Shown piece after piece: positions 49,968 to 58,288 of a stretch of DNA of 64,000 nt. The DNA comes from Mesorhizobium sp. M1C.F.Ca.ET.210.01.1.1. Its GTDB lineage: Bacteria > Pseudomonadota > Alphaproteobacteria > Rhizobiales > Rhizobiaceae. The translations under genes and the position numbers were made by a program. Numbering within the stretch: the first letter of the stretch is position 1; the number at the start of each line of letters is the position of its first letter. The stretch is from assembly GCF_004791585.1 (NCBI RefSeq), contig NZ_SRUU01000021.1:45098-109097 (forward strand), read 5' to 3'. The notes below the pieces were generated by a model. That model saw only the letters and a list, made by a program, of their open reading frames with translations, was not told where the DNA came from and made no database searches.

Positions 49968-51026
49968 ATGCGGCTTTTGATACTCGGTACCGGCTGGATG
50001 GCGCAGGAGCACGCCCGCCGCTTCAGCGCCATCGAGGGCGTCGACATCGTCGGCGCCGTAGATGTCGATCCGGCGCGCGTCGGCGAATATGCCGATGCCT
50101 ACAAGATCCCGAAGCGCTTCACCTCGCTGGAGGCGGCGCTCGACTGGGGCGATTTCGATGCGGTCGCCAATGTCACGCCGGACCGCATCCATCATCCGAC
50201 CACGATGGCGCTGATTGCCGCCGGCAAGCCGGTGCTATGCGAGAAGCCGCTGGCCGAGAATTTCGGCAAGGCGAACGAAATGGCCGATGCCGCGGAGGCC
50301 GCTGGCGTCGTCAACATGGTCAACCTGACCTATCGCAATGTCGCGCCGCTGCAGAAGGCACGCCAGATGGTGCAGGCCGGCGAGATCGGCACGGTACGCC
50401 ATGTCGAGGCGTCCTATCTGCAGAGCTGGCTGGTGTCGAAATTCTGGGGCGACTGGCGCACCGACCCGAAATGGCTGTGGCGGCTGTCGCGCGGCCACGG
50501 CTCCAACGGCGTGCTCGGCGATGTCGGCATCCACATCCTCGATTTCGCGAGCTATGGCGCGGCCCTCGACATCGATCATGTCTTCTGCCGGCTGCGCGCT
50601 TTCGACAAGGCGCCGGAAAATCGCATCGGCGACTACGGCCTCGACGCCAATGACAGCTTCGCCATGACGCTGGACTTCGCCAACGGCGCCTTCGGCGTCG
50701 TGCATGCCAGCCGCTGGGCGACCGGCCATCTCAACGAGCTTCGCCTGCGCATCTATGGCGACAAGGGCGGCATCGAGGTGGTGCACAATCTCGAAGGCTC
50801 GCTGCTGAAGGCCTGCGTTGGCGAGAATGTCGAAAATGCGAAGTGGGAAGTGTTGGATGCCGGCACCGTGCTGACCAACTACCAGCGCTTCGTCGAGGCC
50901 GTCGGCAGCGGCGTCCAGACCGAGCCGAACTTCCGCCACGCCGCGGGCCTGCAGAAGGTGCTGGATCTGGCGGTGGTGTCGGACGAGAAGCGCGCCGAGT
51001 TGAGGGCCAACGCCGACACGCAGTGA
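49968..51026 (+). CDS. Gfo/Idh/MocA-family oxidoreductase (ThuB-like)
   Basis: A 352-residue NAD(P)-dependent sugar dehydrogenase. The Rossmann motif is LLILGTGWMAQEHARRFSAI, and the conserved CEKPLAENFGKANEM carries the catalytic Lys of the EKP motif. GDVGIHILDFASYGAALDID gives the D-x-x-x-H site. It follows the ThuA-like gene by 85 bp on the same strand. The pair probably oxidises a sugar or polyol at C3. Start after TTGGAGAAGC. Confidence 0.88.
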   Translation: MRLLILGTGWMAQEHARRFSAIEGVDIVGAVDVDPARVGEYADAYKIPKRFTSLEAALDWGDFDAVANVTPDRIHHPTTMALIAAGKPVLCEKPLAENFGKANEMADAAEAAGVVNMVNLTYRNVAPLQKARQMVQAGEIGTVRHVEASYLQSWLVSKFWGDWRTDPKWLWRLSRGHGSNGVLGDVGIHILDFASYGAALDIDHVFCRLRAFDKAPENRIGDYGLDANDSFAMTLDFANGAFGVVHASRWATGHLNELRLRIYGDKGGIEVVHNLEGSLLKACVGENVENAKWEVLDAGTVLTNYQRFVEAVGSGVQTEPNFRHAAGLQKVLDLAVVSDEKRAELRANADTQ

Positions 51027-51123
51027 GGACCAGTTCGACCTCCACAAAATTCTTTCAATCATTTCTTGAAGTGCCGACCGCGTCGCCCGTGGTTTAATTC
51101 GGCCACCAGATCGGGAGGCTTTA

Positions 51124-52116
51124 TTGACCGACTATATCGGACTGCCGAAGGCCGAAGTGCACATCCATGTCGAGGGCTGCTTCGAAGCCGACGACGTGAT
51201 CAGGAATTGCGAGGAGGCCGGCATTCCGTTGCGTGCCCCGCGCGACAGGCTCTTCGAGGCGCACGATCTGAAGAGCTTCCTCGAAATGCTCGACTGGCTG
51301 TGCGGCACGTTCCGCACGCGTGAGCAACTGGCGGTCACCGCCTATAAGTTTGCGCGGCGAATGGCCAAGAGCGGCGTGCGCTATGCCGACGTCATCGTCA
51401 ACCCGACGCACTGGCCGCACTGGCACAGGAATATTCCCGGGATGATCGACGCGTTCGATGCGGGTTTTGCGGCCGCCGAGCAGGATGGATATCCGCCGGT
51501 CGGGCTTTGCGTCAGCCTCTTGCGTACCCAGTCCGCGGAGGAAGCGATCGAGCTGGTGGAGCTGCTGGGCAGGACCAGGCACCCGCGCGTCGTTGCGCTT
51601 TCGATCGACGGCAACGAAGCGGCCGCCGGCCGCACCGGCCCGCGCTTCGCCGAGGCATTCCGCCGCGCCGCGGCGGCCGGATTGCGGCGGACCGTCCATG
51701 CCGGCGAGTCGAGCGGTCCCGAGGGCGTCCGCGATGCCATCGAACTGCTGGGCGCCGACCGCATCGACCACGGGGTGCGGGTGATCGAGGAGCCTGCCCT
51801 GGTTGACCTGCTTGCGCAGAGACGGATTCCGCTCGGCATCTGCCCGATCTCCAACATCGCGCTCGGCGTCTATCCGTCGCTTGCCGAACATCCGATCGAT
51901 GCGCTCCGCAGGGCCGGTGTCCCCGTCTCGATCAACACCGACGATCCGGCGCTGCTCGACACGACGCTCGAAGCCTCTTACGCCGCCTGCGCCGACACCT
52001 TCGGCTGGGATGGCGAAACGATCCGTCAGCTGGCCGCGACATCGGTGCATGCGAGCTACGCCGATTCCGCGGTGAAGGCGCGAATTCTGGCGGACCTGGC
52101 GACCTGGCGGGCCTGA
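51124..52116 (+). CDS. Adenosine-deaminase-family protein
   Basis: A 330-residue zinc hydrolase that deaminates adenosine or a related purine. Zinc ligands and catalytic residues: EVHIHVEGC (HxH), HAGESSGPEGVRDA (His and Glu), DRIDHGVRV (His) and INTDDPA (Asp). TTG start with GGGAGG upstream; the protein starts MTDYIGLPKAEVHIHVEGCF. The family also includes adenine and aminofutalosine deaminases, so adenosine is not certain. Confidence 0.88.
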   Translation: MTDYIGLPKAEVHIHVEGCFEADDVIRNCEEAGIPLRAPRDRLFEAHDLKSFLEMLDWLCGTFRTREQLAVTAYKFARRMAKSGVRYADVIVNPTHWPHWHRNIPGMIDAFDAGFAAAEQDGYPPVGLCVSLLRTQSAEEAIELVELLGRTRHPRVVALSIDGNEAAAGRTGPRFAEAFRRAAAAGLRRTVHAGESSGPEGVRDAIELLGADRIDHGVRVIEEPALVDLLAQRRIPLGICPISNIALGVYPSLAEHPIDALRRAGVPVSINTDDPALLDTTLEASYAACADTFGWDGETIRQLAATSVHASYADSAVKARILADLATWRA

Positions 52117-52188
52117 CGTCCTTCGCCGGGGCGACGAACCGTCCTAAGGTGCGCGATCCTGGGGAAGCATGAGCTGAAAGGAGCCAGC

Positions 52189-52590
52189 ATGGTCACGCGT
52201 CGCGCCGAATGTTCGTGCGGTCAGCTGTCGGCCACTTGTGCCGGCGAGCCGGTGCGCATCTCGGTGTGTCATTGCCTGGATTGCAAGCGGCGCACCGGCA
52301 GCGCCTTCAGCTACAATGTCCGGTTTGCCGAAGCTGACGTGGCGATAGAGGGGCGCGCCTTGCAGTTCACGCGCATCGGCGAGCAGGGCGGCCGCGTCAC
52401 CTACAGCTTCTGCCCGGACTGCGGTACCACCGTCCACTATCGCATCGACACCCAGCCCGGCCTTACCGCCATCCCGGTGGGGGCGTTCGCGGACCCGTCG
52501 TTTCCGCCGCCCTTCCAATCCTTCTACCACGACAGCCGGCGCTGCGAATGGGTCGAGATAACCGCCGAGCCTCTGACGAAATTCGGCTGA
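52189..52590 (+). CDS. GFA-family protein (CENP-V/Gfa domain)
   Basis: A 133-residue zinc-binding protein of the glutathione-dependent formaldehyde-activating (Gfa/CENP-V) superfamily. Zinc-ligand cysteines appear in RRAECSCGQL, SVCHCLDCKRRTGSAF and SFCPDCGTTVHYRI. Members named Gfa often do not use formaldehyde. The gene is alone; the adenosine-deaminase-like gene precedes it and the BKACE-like gene converges on it. Confidence 0.88.
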   Translation: MVTRRAECSCGQLSATCAGEPVRISVCHCLDCKRRTGSAFSYNVRFAEADVAIEGRALQFTRIGEQGGRVTYSFCPDCGTTVHYRIDTQPGLTAIPVGAFADPSFPPPFQSFYHDSRRCEWVEITAEPLTKFG

Positions 52591-52603
52591 CTTTTGGCCG
52601 GGG

Positions 52604-53326
52604 TCACGCCTTGCGATAAATCTTCACCGCCGCCGCCACCAGCGCCGCGTTTCCTGCGGCGACGCTGCCGTCCGGCAATTCCTTCCCGTCCTCCAGTCCG
52701 ACGCGGGTGGACAATTTCCGCGCCGCGGCCCGCTCGACGAAGGGCCACACGGTGGCGTTCTCGCCATGCAGCAGGATGGAACGCCGGATGCCTTCGCGCT
52801 GCAGCACCTTCTCGATGCCGTCGGCAACCGAAAAAGCCTCGTCCAGCGTCTGCTCGGAAATCTCGATCAGCACCCGCAGCACCCGCCCGCCATGGTCGAG
52901 GCCGGCGAGCCTGAGCGCGTCGCCGATCGATGCAAGCCCGGCCTCGATGCCGACGCCGCGGCCGCGCAGGGCCTCCATCACTTCGGGCGCCGCCGCCTCG
53001 CTGAGATTGACCGAGGCGTAGTCGGGCAGTTCATGCCAGCCGGCAATCGCCGCGAGCGTGCGCCTGTCGTCCTGCTCGATCCAGGCGCCGGTGGAGACGC
53101 CGATAAGCGTGCCGGGGCAGGCGCGGCGCAGCGCCGCCACCGTCCGGTCCATCGCTTCCGGGGCAAGGCTTTCCTGCCTGCCTGCGCCGCGCGCATGGAC
53201 ATGCAGTTCGGCCGCGCCCGCCACGAGCGAAGCCGCGCCGTCGCGCGCCATGGCGTCCGGGTCGAGCGGCAGGGCAGGGTGGAAATCGGCGGGACGCGCG
53301 CCGTTGATGCAGGCCTGGACGATCAT
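52604..53326 (-). CDS. BKACE-family (DUF849) protein
   Basis: A 240-residue TIM-barrel protein of the 3-keto-5-aminohexanoate cleavage family. The N-terminal VQACINGARPADFHPALPLD and AAELHVHARGAGRQESLAPE carry the zinc-binding HVHAR motif; GVSTGAWIEQDDRRTLAAIA follows. BKACE enzymes condense beta-keto acids with acetyl-CoA. It is shorter than the about 270-300 residues of most members, mainly in the C-terminal part. Substrate unknown. Confidence 0.82.
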   Translation of the reverse strand: MIVQACINGARPADFHPALPLDPDAMARDGAASLVAGAAELHVHARGAGRQESLAPEAMDRTVAALRRACPGTLIGVSTGAWIEQDDRRTLAAIAGWHELPDYASVNLSEAAAPEVMEALRGRGVGIEAGLASIGDALRLAGLDHGGRVLRVLIEISEQTLDEAFSVADGIEKVLQREGIRRSILLHGENATVWPFVERAAARKLSTRVGLEDGKELPDGSVAAGNAALVAAAVKIYRKA

Positions 53327-53471
53327 GGCGGCAAATCCAGCTTCAGCCGGCGTTCATTCTAATTGCGAAGTCTTGAAAACGGAACGGGCAGTCATTGTCG
53401 ACCGAGGCTGGGCCTGCGGCGTGCTGCACAGGGTGCAATGCAGCGGAACGCTTGAACGAGATGTAAGCATG

Positions 53472-53481
53472 ATGTATACAT
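53472..53481. promoter_or_regulatory. GntR/FCD operator candidate
   Basis: ATGTATACAT is a perfect 10-bp palindrome (extending as ATGATGTATACATGTT), the classic NTGTATACAN form bound by FadR-type GntR regulators. It lies immediately before the GntR gene, consistent with autoregulation. It includes part of the alternative start codon at 53480. Confidence 0.6.
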
Positions 53482-53488
53482 GTTGTCT

Positions 53489-54235
53489 ATGAGTAAGCGA
53501 CGCGAAACCGGGGCTTCTGTCTTGGGCGGTCATGTCGACGCGGCACAGGACATCGTCTACCGCTGGCTGAAGCAGCACGTGCTCACTTTGCCCAGCCAGG
53601 AAGGGACGTTCCTGACCGAGGCGGAGGTCTGCCGCGGCACGGGAACGTCGCGGACACCGGTGCGCGAAGCGCTTTTGCGGCTCGAAGCCGACGGGTTGCT
53701 GCGGATCGTGCCCAAGAAAGGCGCCTATGTGCCCCCCATCACCGAGGCCGACATCGAAGCGGTCATGCAGGCGCGTGGCCTGGTCGAGGAGTGGTGCTCC
53801 CGCCGCGCCGCGAGTTTCGGCGAGATGCTTGCAGCCGAGCTGGACCGGTTAATCGCCGAGCAGGTGGATCTGCTGCAGGACCCGGTTGCCTTCATCGAAT
53901 GCGATCGGGAATTTCATCGCACCATCGTGCGCGCGGCCGGCAACCCGGTGCTCGCCGATTTCTATGAGAGCTTGCGAGACCGCCAGTTGCGCATGGGTGT
54001 GCATGTAATGACCATTTCCGGCGGGCGAGGCGAGAGCGTTCTTGCCGAGCACGCCGCGATTGTTGAGGGAATACGCCGCGGCGATCCCGAACAGGCGGCC
54101 GCGGCAGTCGCCGAGCATCTGGCATGCACGTTCGTCGCGTTGCGGCTGCCGGTTGCGGCCGGATGGGCCGCCCGAGCGCAGGTGGCGACCTCAGGACTTA
54201 TCAACAGGGACAATGGCAGGCAGCGAGTGACTTGA
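53489..54235 (+). CDS. GntR-family regulator (FCD type)
   Basis: A 248-residue regulator. The N-terminal winged HTH includes LTEAEVCRGTGTSRTPVREA then LLRLEADGLLRIVPKKGAYV. The C-terminal FCD ligand domain has the metal-site residues in FIECDREFHRTIVRAAGNPV and VLAEHAAIVEGIRRGDPEQA. A longer start (53480) adds three residues and overlaps the operator. It precedes the flavin monooxygenase genes on the same strand and probably controls them. Confidence 0.88.
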   Translation: MSKRRETGASVLGGHVDAAQDIVYRWLKQHVLTLPSQEGTFLTEAEVCRGTGTSRTPVREALLRLEADGLLRIVPKKGAYVPPITEADIEAVMQARGLVEEWCSRRAASFGEMLAAELDRLIAEQVDLLQDPVAFIECDREFHRTIVRAAGNPVLADFYESLRDRQLRMGVHVMTISGGRGESVLAEHAAIVEGIRRGDPEQAAAAVAEHLACTFVALRLPVAAGWAARAQVATSGLINRDNGRQRVT

Positions 54236-54271
54236 TCTGATGACTTGACGGACGGCTTCGAAAGGGCGGGC

Positions 54272-54808
54272 GTGACCATCGAGCAGGAAACGGTTTTCGA
54301 CGTGCGTGCGTTCCGGCAGGCGCTGGCGCAGTTCCCGACAGGCGTCTGCGTCGTAACCTGCCTGGCCGATGGCGTACGGCTCGGCATGACCATGAGCTCG
54401 TTCAACTCGTTGTCGCTCGAGCCGCCGCTCGTCCTCTTCAGCATCGATCGCAAGGCAGTCAGCCTGCCGCTTTGGGAGAAGGCCGACGGTTACGCGGTCA
54501 ATGTTCTCTCCGAGAACCAGAGGGACATTTCCAACCGCTTCGCGCGGCCGCTCTCCAACAAATGGGTGGGTGTGCGCTTCGGACAGGCCGGCTCGGGCGC
54601 CCCGTTGCTGCCCGGCGCCGCGGCGTTGTTCGATTGCGAGCCATGGGCCAGGCACGAAGCCGGCGACCATGTCCTCTTCATTGCGAGGGTCAGGCAGTTC
54701 CGGTCTTTCGGTGACCGCCGGCCCCTGGTTTTCAGCAAGGGACATTACGCGGCGCTACAGCCGGGCGAGACCGTGGCGCCGCTCTGGCCACTCGACATCC
54801 ATTATTGA
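54272..54808 (+). CDS. Flavin reductase (HpaC-like)
   Basis: A 178-residue NAD(P)H:flavin reductase. The family core is FRQALAQFPTGVCVVT, LGMTMSSFNSLSLEPPLVLF and SVDRK-type SIDRKAVSL, then YAVNVLSENQRDISNRFARP. The C-terminal HYAALQPG segment is also characteristic. GTG at 54272 is preferred since AAAGGGCGGG precedes it; TTG at 54245 is a longer alternative. It supplies reduced flavin to the HpaB-like oxygenase encoded 25 bp downstream. Confidence 0.88.
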   Translation: MTIEQETVFDVRAFRQALAQFPTGVCVVTCLADGVRLGMTMSSFNSLSLEPPLVLFSIDRKAVSLPLWEKADGYAVNVLSENQRDISNRFARPLSNKWVGVRFGQAGSGAPLLPGAAALFDCEPWARHEAGDHVLFIARVRQFRSFGDRRPLVFSKGHYAALQPGETVAPLWPLDIHY

Positions 54809-54833
54809 CTTCTTGGCACGAAGGGAGGGCAAG

Positions 54834-56321
54834 ATGATCAAGACCGGCGCACAGCATATCGAGACGTTGAGGGACGGCAGGCAGGTCCATATCAACGGGC
54901 AGGCGGCCGGCGATGTCACCGTCCATCCGGCCTTCCGCCGAACCATTCGGTCGGTTGGCGCGCTCTATGATTTCCAGGCACGGCCCGACAACCGGGAACT
55001 GATGACATTTGAGGTTCCCGAGGGCGGCGGCCGCCGCGCCAACCGCATCTGGCAGCTGCCGCGCAGCCTTGCTGAGCTTGTCGAGCGGCGCAGCGCGCTG
55101 GAAGCCTGGACGGAGCTTCACTACGGCTTTCTCGGCCGCGCCCCCGACCACGTTGCTTCATGCATTTCCGGCATGTTCATGGGCATCGAAGTGTTCGAAG
55201 CCTACGACAAGGCCCGCGCAGGCGCGCTTTCCGAATATTACCGCTTCGCCAGGGACAACGAACTCTACCTTACTTATGCCATCCTCAATCCGCAGGCGGA
55301 TCGTTCGAAGCCGGCGAGCGAACAACAGGATCGCTTCCTCACTGGCGGCGTCGTCGACCAGGATGCAGGCGGCCTGACCATCCGCGGCGCCAAGATGCTG
55401 GCGACGGGCGGCATCATGGCGAACGAGGTGCTGGTCACCTGCATCCAGCCATTGCGTGAAGGCGACGAACCCTATGCGGTCTCCTTCGCGGTGCCGATGA
55501 ATGCCGGCGGTCTGAAGATCCTGTCGCGAAAGTCCTACGAGGAAAGCGCTGTCAGCGTCTTCGACAACCCGCTTGCCAGCCGCTTCGACGAGAACGACGC
55601 CGTGCTTTACTTCGACGATGTGAAGGTTCCCTGGGACCGCGTCTTCATCAGCCAGGACATCGCCATGTGCCAGCGGCAGTTCCACGCCACTCCGGCACAC
55701 GTCTTCCAGAACTATCAGGCGCAGATCCGTTTGATGGTGAAGATGCGTTTTCTCACCGGCATCGCCCGCCGCATCGCCGAGACGAACGGCGTCATCGGCT
55801 TTCCGCAGGTGCGCGAAGCACTGGGCCAGCTCGCGGCGCAGAACGCCATGGTCGACGCGCTGGTGCACGCCATGGAGGTGAAAGGCCGGATGCGTGGCGC
55901 ATATTTCGTGCCGGATGCCCATACGCTCTATTCCGCCCAGGTGCTGACGCAGCAGCTCTACTGCGAGGTGATCACGGCTTTGCGCGAACTGGCGGGTGGC
56001 GGGCTGATCATGGTGCCGTCCTCGGCCCAGGATTTCGCCGATCCGCATCTGCGCGGTCTCATCGACAAGACACAGCAGTCGCCGGTCACCTCATCGGAGG
56101 GGCGGGTAAAGTTCTTCAAGCTGGCCTGGGATGCGGTCGGCTCGGAATTCGCCTCGCGCCACACCCAGTACGAGATGTTCTATGCCGGCGCCAGCTTCGT
56201 CACCAAGGGGCACAGCTTCCGCACGTTCGACTGGGACCGCTGCACGCAGCTCGTCGACCACATGCTGGACAGCTACTCCCTGGATGATGGAGCCGGTCGC
56301 GGCGCCTTGGATGCTGCTTGA
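54834..56321 (+). CDS. HpaB-like FADH2-dependent monooxygenase
   Basis: A 495-residue oxygenase of the 4-hydroxyphenylacetate 3-hydroxylase family. The N-terminal half begins IETLRDGRQVHINGQAAGDV, typical of HpaB. Mid-domain RGAKMLATGGIMANEVLVTC and the FDDVKVPWDRVFISQD segment match the family flavin/substrate region. C-terminal LAWDAVGSEFASRHTQYEMF follows. GGGAGGGC precedes the ATG. The pairing with HpaC-like and cupin genes suggests ortho-hydroxylation or cleavage of an aromatic or heterocyclic compound. Substrate not inferable. Confidence 0.9.
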   Translation: MIKTGAQHIETLRDGRQVHINGQAAGDVTVHPAFRRTIRSVGALYDFQARPDNRELMTFEVPEGGGRRANRIWQLPRSLAELVERRSALEAWTELHYGFLGRAPDHVASCISGMFMGIEVFEAYDKARAGALSEYYRFARDNELYLTYAILNPQADRSKPASEQQDRFLTGGVVDQDAGGLTIRGAKMLATGGIMANEVLVTCIQPLREGDEPYAVSFAVPMNAGGLKILSRKSYEESAVSVFDNPLASRFDENDAVLYFDDVKVPWDRVFISQDIAMCQRQFHATPAHVFQNYQAQIRLMVKMRFLTGIARRIAETNGVIGFPQVREALGQLAAQNAMVDALVHAMEVKGRMRGAYFVPDAHTLYSAQVLTQQLYCEVITALRELAGGGLIMVPSSAQDFADPHLRGLIDKTQQSPVTSSEGRVKFFKLAWDAVGSEFASRHTQYEMFYAGASFVTKGHSFRTFDWDRCTQLVDHMLDSYSLDDGAGRGALDAA

Positions 56322-56329
56322 GGTTCGTC

Positions 56330-56710
56330 GTGCCTATCCACAAGGAGCACAAGGAATTTCATGCTGTCGCAATGGCGGGCGAGGATTGGCATAGGCCGCC
56401 TGGCTATCCGCCCGGCATCGAACAGAAGATTCTTGCCGGCTACCTCGACGAAGCAGGCAAGACGGGCAGCCGGACGCGGTTGCTCCGGTTCCTGCCGGGC
56501 GCCTTCACCTCGGTGCCGTTTGTGCACGAATACTGGGAAGAGGTTTATCTGCTTTCCGGCGATCTCATCGTCGGCGCGGCGTCACCCAAAGAGCCGGCGC
56601 AGAGTTTTGCTCCCAACACTTACGCCTGCCGGCCACCGGGTGTCTATCATGGCCCCTTTCGATCGCAGACGGGATGCCTTTTGCTGGAGGTTCATTACTA
56701 CGAGGTGTGA
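56330..56710 (+). CDS. Cupin-domain protein
   Basis: A 126-residue cupin. GTG at 56330 (MPIHKEHKEFHAVAMAGEDW) has TGAGG 6 bp upstream, whereas an alternative TTG at 56318 overlaps the HpaB-like stop. Cupin motifs: PFVHEYWEEVYLLSGDLIVG (motif 1) and CRPPGVYHGPFRSQTGCLLL (motif 2). The C-terminus ends EVHYYEV. It is the last gene of the monooxygenase unit; a role in the same pathway (for example, ring-cleavage or isomerisation) is likely. Confidence 0.8.
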   Translation: MPIHKEHKEFHAVAMAGEDWHRPPGYPPGIEQKILAGYLDEAGKTGSRTRLLRFLPGAFTSVPFVHEYWEEVYLLSGDLIVGAASPKEPAQSFAPNTYACRPPGVYHGPFRSQTGCLLLEVHYYEV

Positions 56711-56761
56711 TGCCGATCGTCATTTTCGTAGGGGGCGTGAGGTAGCGCCGCTGAAAGCTCC

Positions 56762-57178
56762 TCACCCCAAATGTTCCGCCCTCAGCTTCTCCTTCATCCG
56801 CTTGATCGCCGGCTCGCCGCCGGCCGCCAGCTCGTCGGCAATCCGGGCGAGGTCATCATCGGCCTTGCGATATTTGCTGCCCCAGGCGCCGAGCGTCGCC
56901 AACACCGGCAGCAGGTCGATGCCGGCCTCCGTCAGCCGGTAGATCGCCTTCAGCCCATGGGTCGGGTCGTCACTGCGGGTGAGGATGCCTTCATCCTGCA
57001 GCGTCTGCAGCCGCTCGGCGAGCGTCCGCGACGAGATGCCTTCGGCCGATTGGAGGAATTCGCGAAAATGCTTTTTCCCGGCGAAGGCCAGGTCGCGGAT
57101 GATGAGCAGCGTCCAGCGGTCGCCGATGAGTTCGAGCGAGAGGCTGATCGGACAGCCGGACCTATCCCTGGTCGACAT
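56762..57178 (-). CDS. HxlR-family regulator
   Basis: A 138-residue winged-helix regulator. The HxlR hallmark is CPISLSLELIGDRWTLLIIR with RDLAFAGKKHFREFLQSAEG, and the recognition helix SSRTLAERLQTLQDEGILTR. The C-terminal extension is longer than average (about 25 residues, Lys/Arg-rich). It diverges from the DHFR-like gene over 100 bp of AT-rich sequence that includes TTTACAATTGACACCATTTG, a likely control region. Confidence 0.9.
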   Translation of the reverse strand: MSTRDRSGCPISLSLELIGDRWTLLIIRDLAFAGKKHFREFLQSAEGISSRTLAERLQTLQDEGILTRSDDPTHGLKAIYRLTEAGIDLLPVLATLGAWGSKYRKADDDLARIADELAAGGEPAIKRMKEKLRAEHLG

Positions 57179-57278
57179 GGCTACGGTTCCATTTTTAAAT
57201 CACTTTACAATTGACACCATTTGTCCTGCAGGTCAATACTTCCAAAAGTAAACCACCACCCGGAAGGAGGACCGTGCG

Positions 57279-57866
57279 ATGAAAAAGCTCATCCTGCAGA
57301 TGCAGATGTCGGTCGACGGCTTCGTCGGCGCCGCTGAAGACCATCGCTGGCAGCTTTGGGGGTGGGGCGACGACAGTGGCTGGGATGGCGAGCTCAAGCA
57401 GGACTTCAACGCTGTGTTCGAAACCGTCGACACCATCCTGCTCAGCCGCAAGATGGCCGAGGAGGGCTATCTCAACCACTGGAGCAATGCGGCACGGAAA
57501 TTCCCGAAGGATCGTTTCTATGCCTTTGCCCAGCGTATCGTCGAAGCGCGCAAGGCGGTGCTGAGCGACAGGCTCAAGGCCTCGCGCTGGGAGCGCACGA
57601 GTGTTGCCAGCGGGGACTTGCCGCGCGAGGTCAACGCTCTGAAGGCGGGCGAGGGCAGCAACATCGCCGTCTTCGGCGGCGCCGGCTTTGCCTCGGCGCT
57701 GATCGCAGCCGGCCTGGTCGACGAGTTCCAGCTTTTCATCAACCCGACGGTGCTGGGCAGCGGCCGCCGCATCTTCGACCAGGGCGGCTTCGCCAGGCTG
57801 AAGTTGCTTGGATCGAAAGCCTATGCCTGTGGCATGGTGGTCAGCCGCTACGCGCCGGCAGGGTGA
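57279..57866 (+). CDS. Dihydrofolate-reductase-family protein (RibD C-terminal type), copy 2
   Basis: A 195-residue NADPH-dependent reductase-like protein. It begins MKKLILQMQMSVDGFVGAAE and contains NIAVFGGAGFASALIAAGLV and QLFINPTVLGSGRRIFDQGG, the RibD-C-like signature. It differs from the member at 27998 by a longer acidic loop (WGWGDDSGWDGEL). GAAGGAGG precedes the ATG. Divergent HxlR suggests redox- or quinone-responsive control. Confidence 0.85.
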   Translation: MKKLILQMQMSVDGFVGAAEDHRWQLWGWGDDSGWDGELKQDFNAVFETVDTILLSRKMAEEGYLNHWSNAARKFPKDRFYAFAQRIVEARKAVLSDRLKASRWERTSVASGDLPREVNALKAGEGSNIAVFGGAGFASALIAAGLVDEFQLFINPTVLGSGRRIFDQGGFARLKLLGSKAYACGMVVSRYAPAG

Positions 57867-57950
57867 AGGACCTGAATCAATCCGGCAGCGCGCCGTCTCA
57901 ACCGCTTGTTCGCTTGCGCCTTTCCTGGAGCAAAGGGGAACTGGTCCGCC

Positions 57951-58145
57951 TTACCGGCCTTGACCAGACCCCAGCGCATTGATTTCCAGGCACCCCGCCT
58001 CATCGTTGGCCGCGGCCGCGAGCCGCAGCGCTTCATGCGACGTCAGGCCAATAAGCACGCGACCGCCGAATTCGGCGGGCTCCTCATTGGCCGTATCAAA
58101 CACCGTCCAGCGGTCGGTCGGGTCCTGTAAAGCGACGAATCTCAT
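57951..58145 (-). CDS. Small hypothetical protein
   Basis: A 64-residue protein: MRFVALQDPTDRWTVFDTAN then EEPAEFGGRVLIGLTSHEAL, ending ALGSGQGR. The RWTVFDTANEEPAEFGGRVL core looks like a short beta-sheet domain common in Mesorhizobium small proteins (often paired with DUF982 neighbours elsewhere). No signal or membrane part. The ATG is at 58145, not the longer frame. Family not named. Confidence 0.6.
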   Translation of the reverse strand: MRFVALQDPTDRWTVFDTANEEPAEFGGRVLIGLTSHEALRLAAAANDEAGCLEINALGSGQGR

Positions 58146-58288
58146 CCGAGACTCCATCCATGAAGAGCCTCTAATATGGAAGGCGTTTCATGGCCGTCCT
58201 ATGATCTAGCTCACATATGCCCGAGTACGTCGATTCGATGCCGACGGCAAATCTGCAGCGTGCGCTCGGGCAACACTGGAGGCCTCCG

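Noticed and set aside
54501..54833. Longer N-terminus for the HpaB-like protein
   Set aside because: The extra codons overlap the flavin reductase in another frame and lack homology; GGGAGG before 54834 fixes the start.
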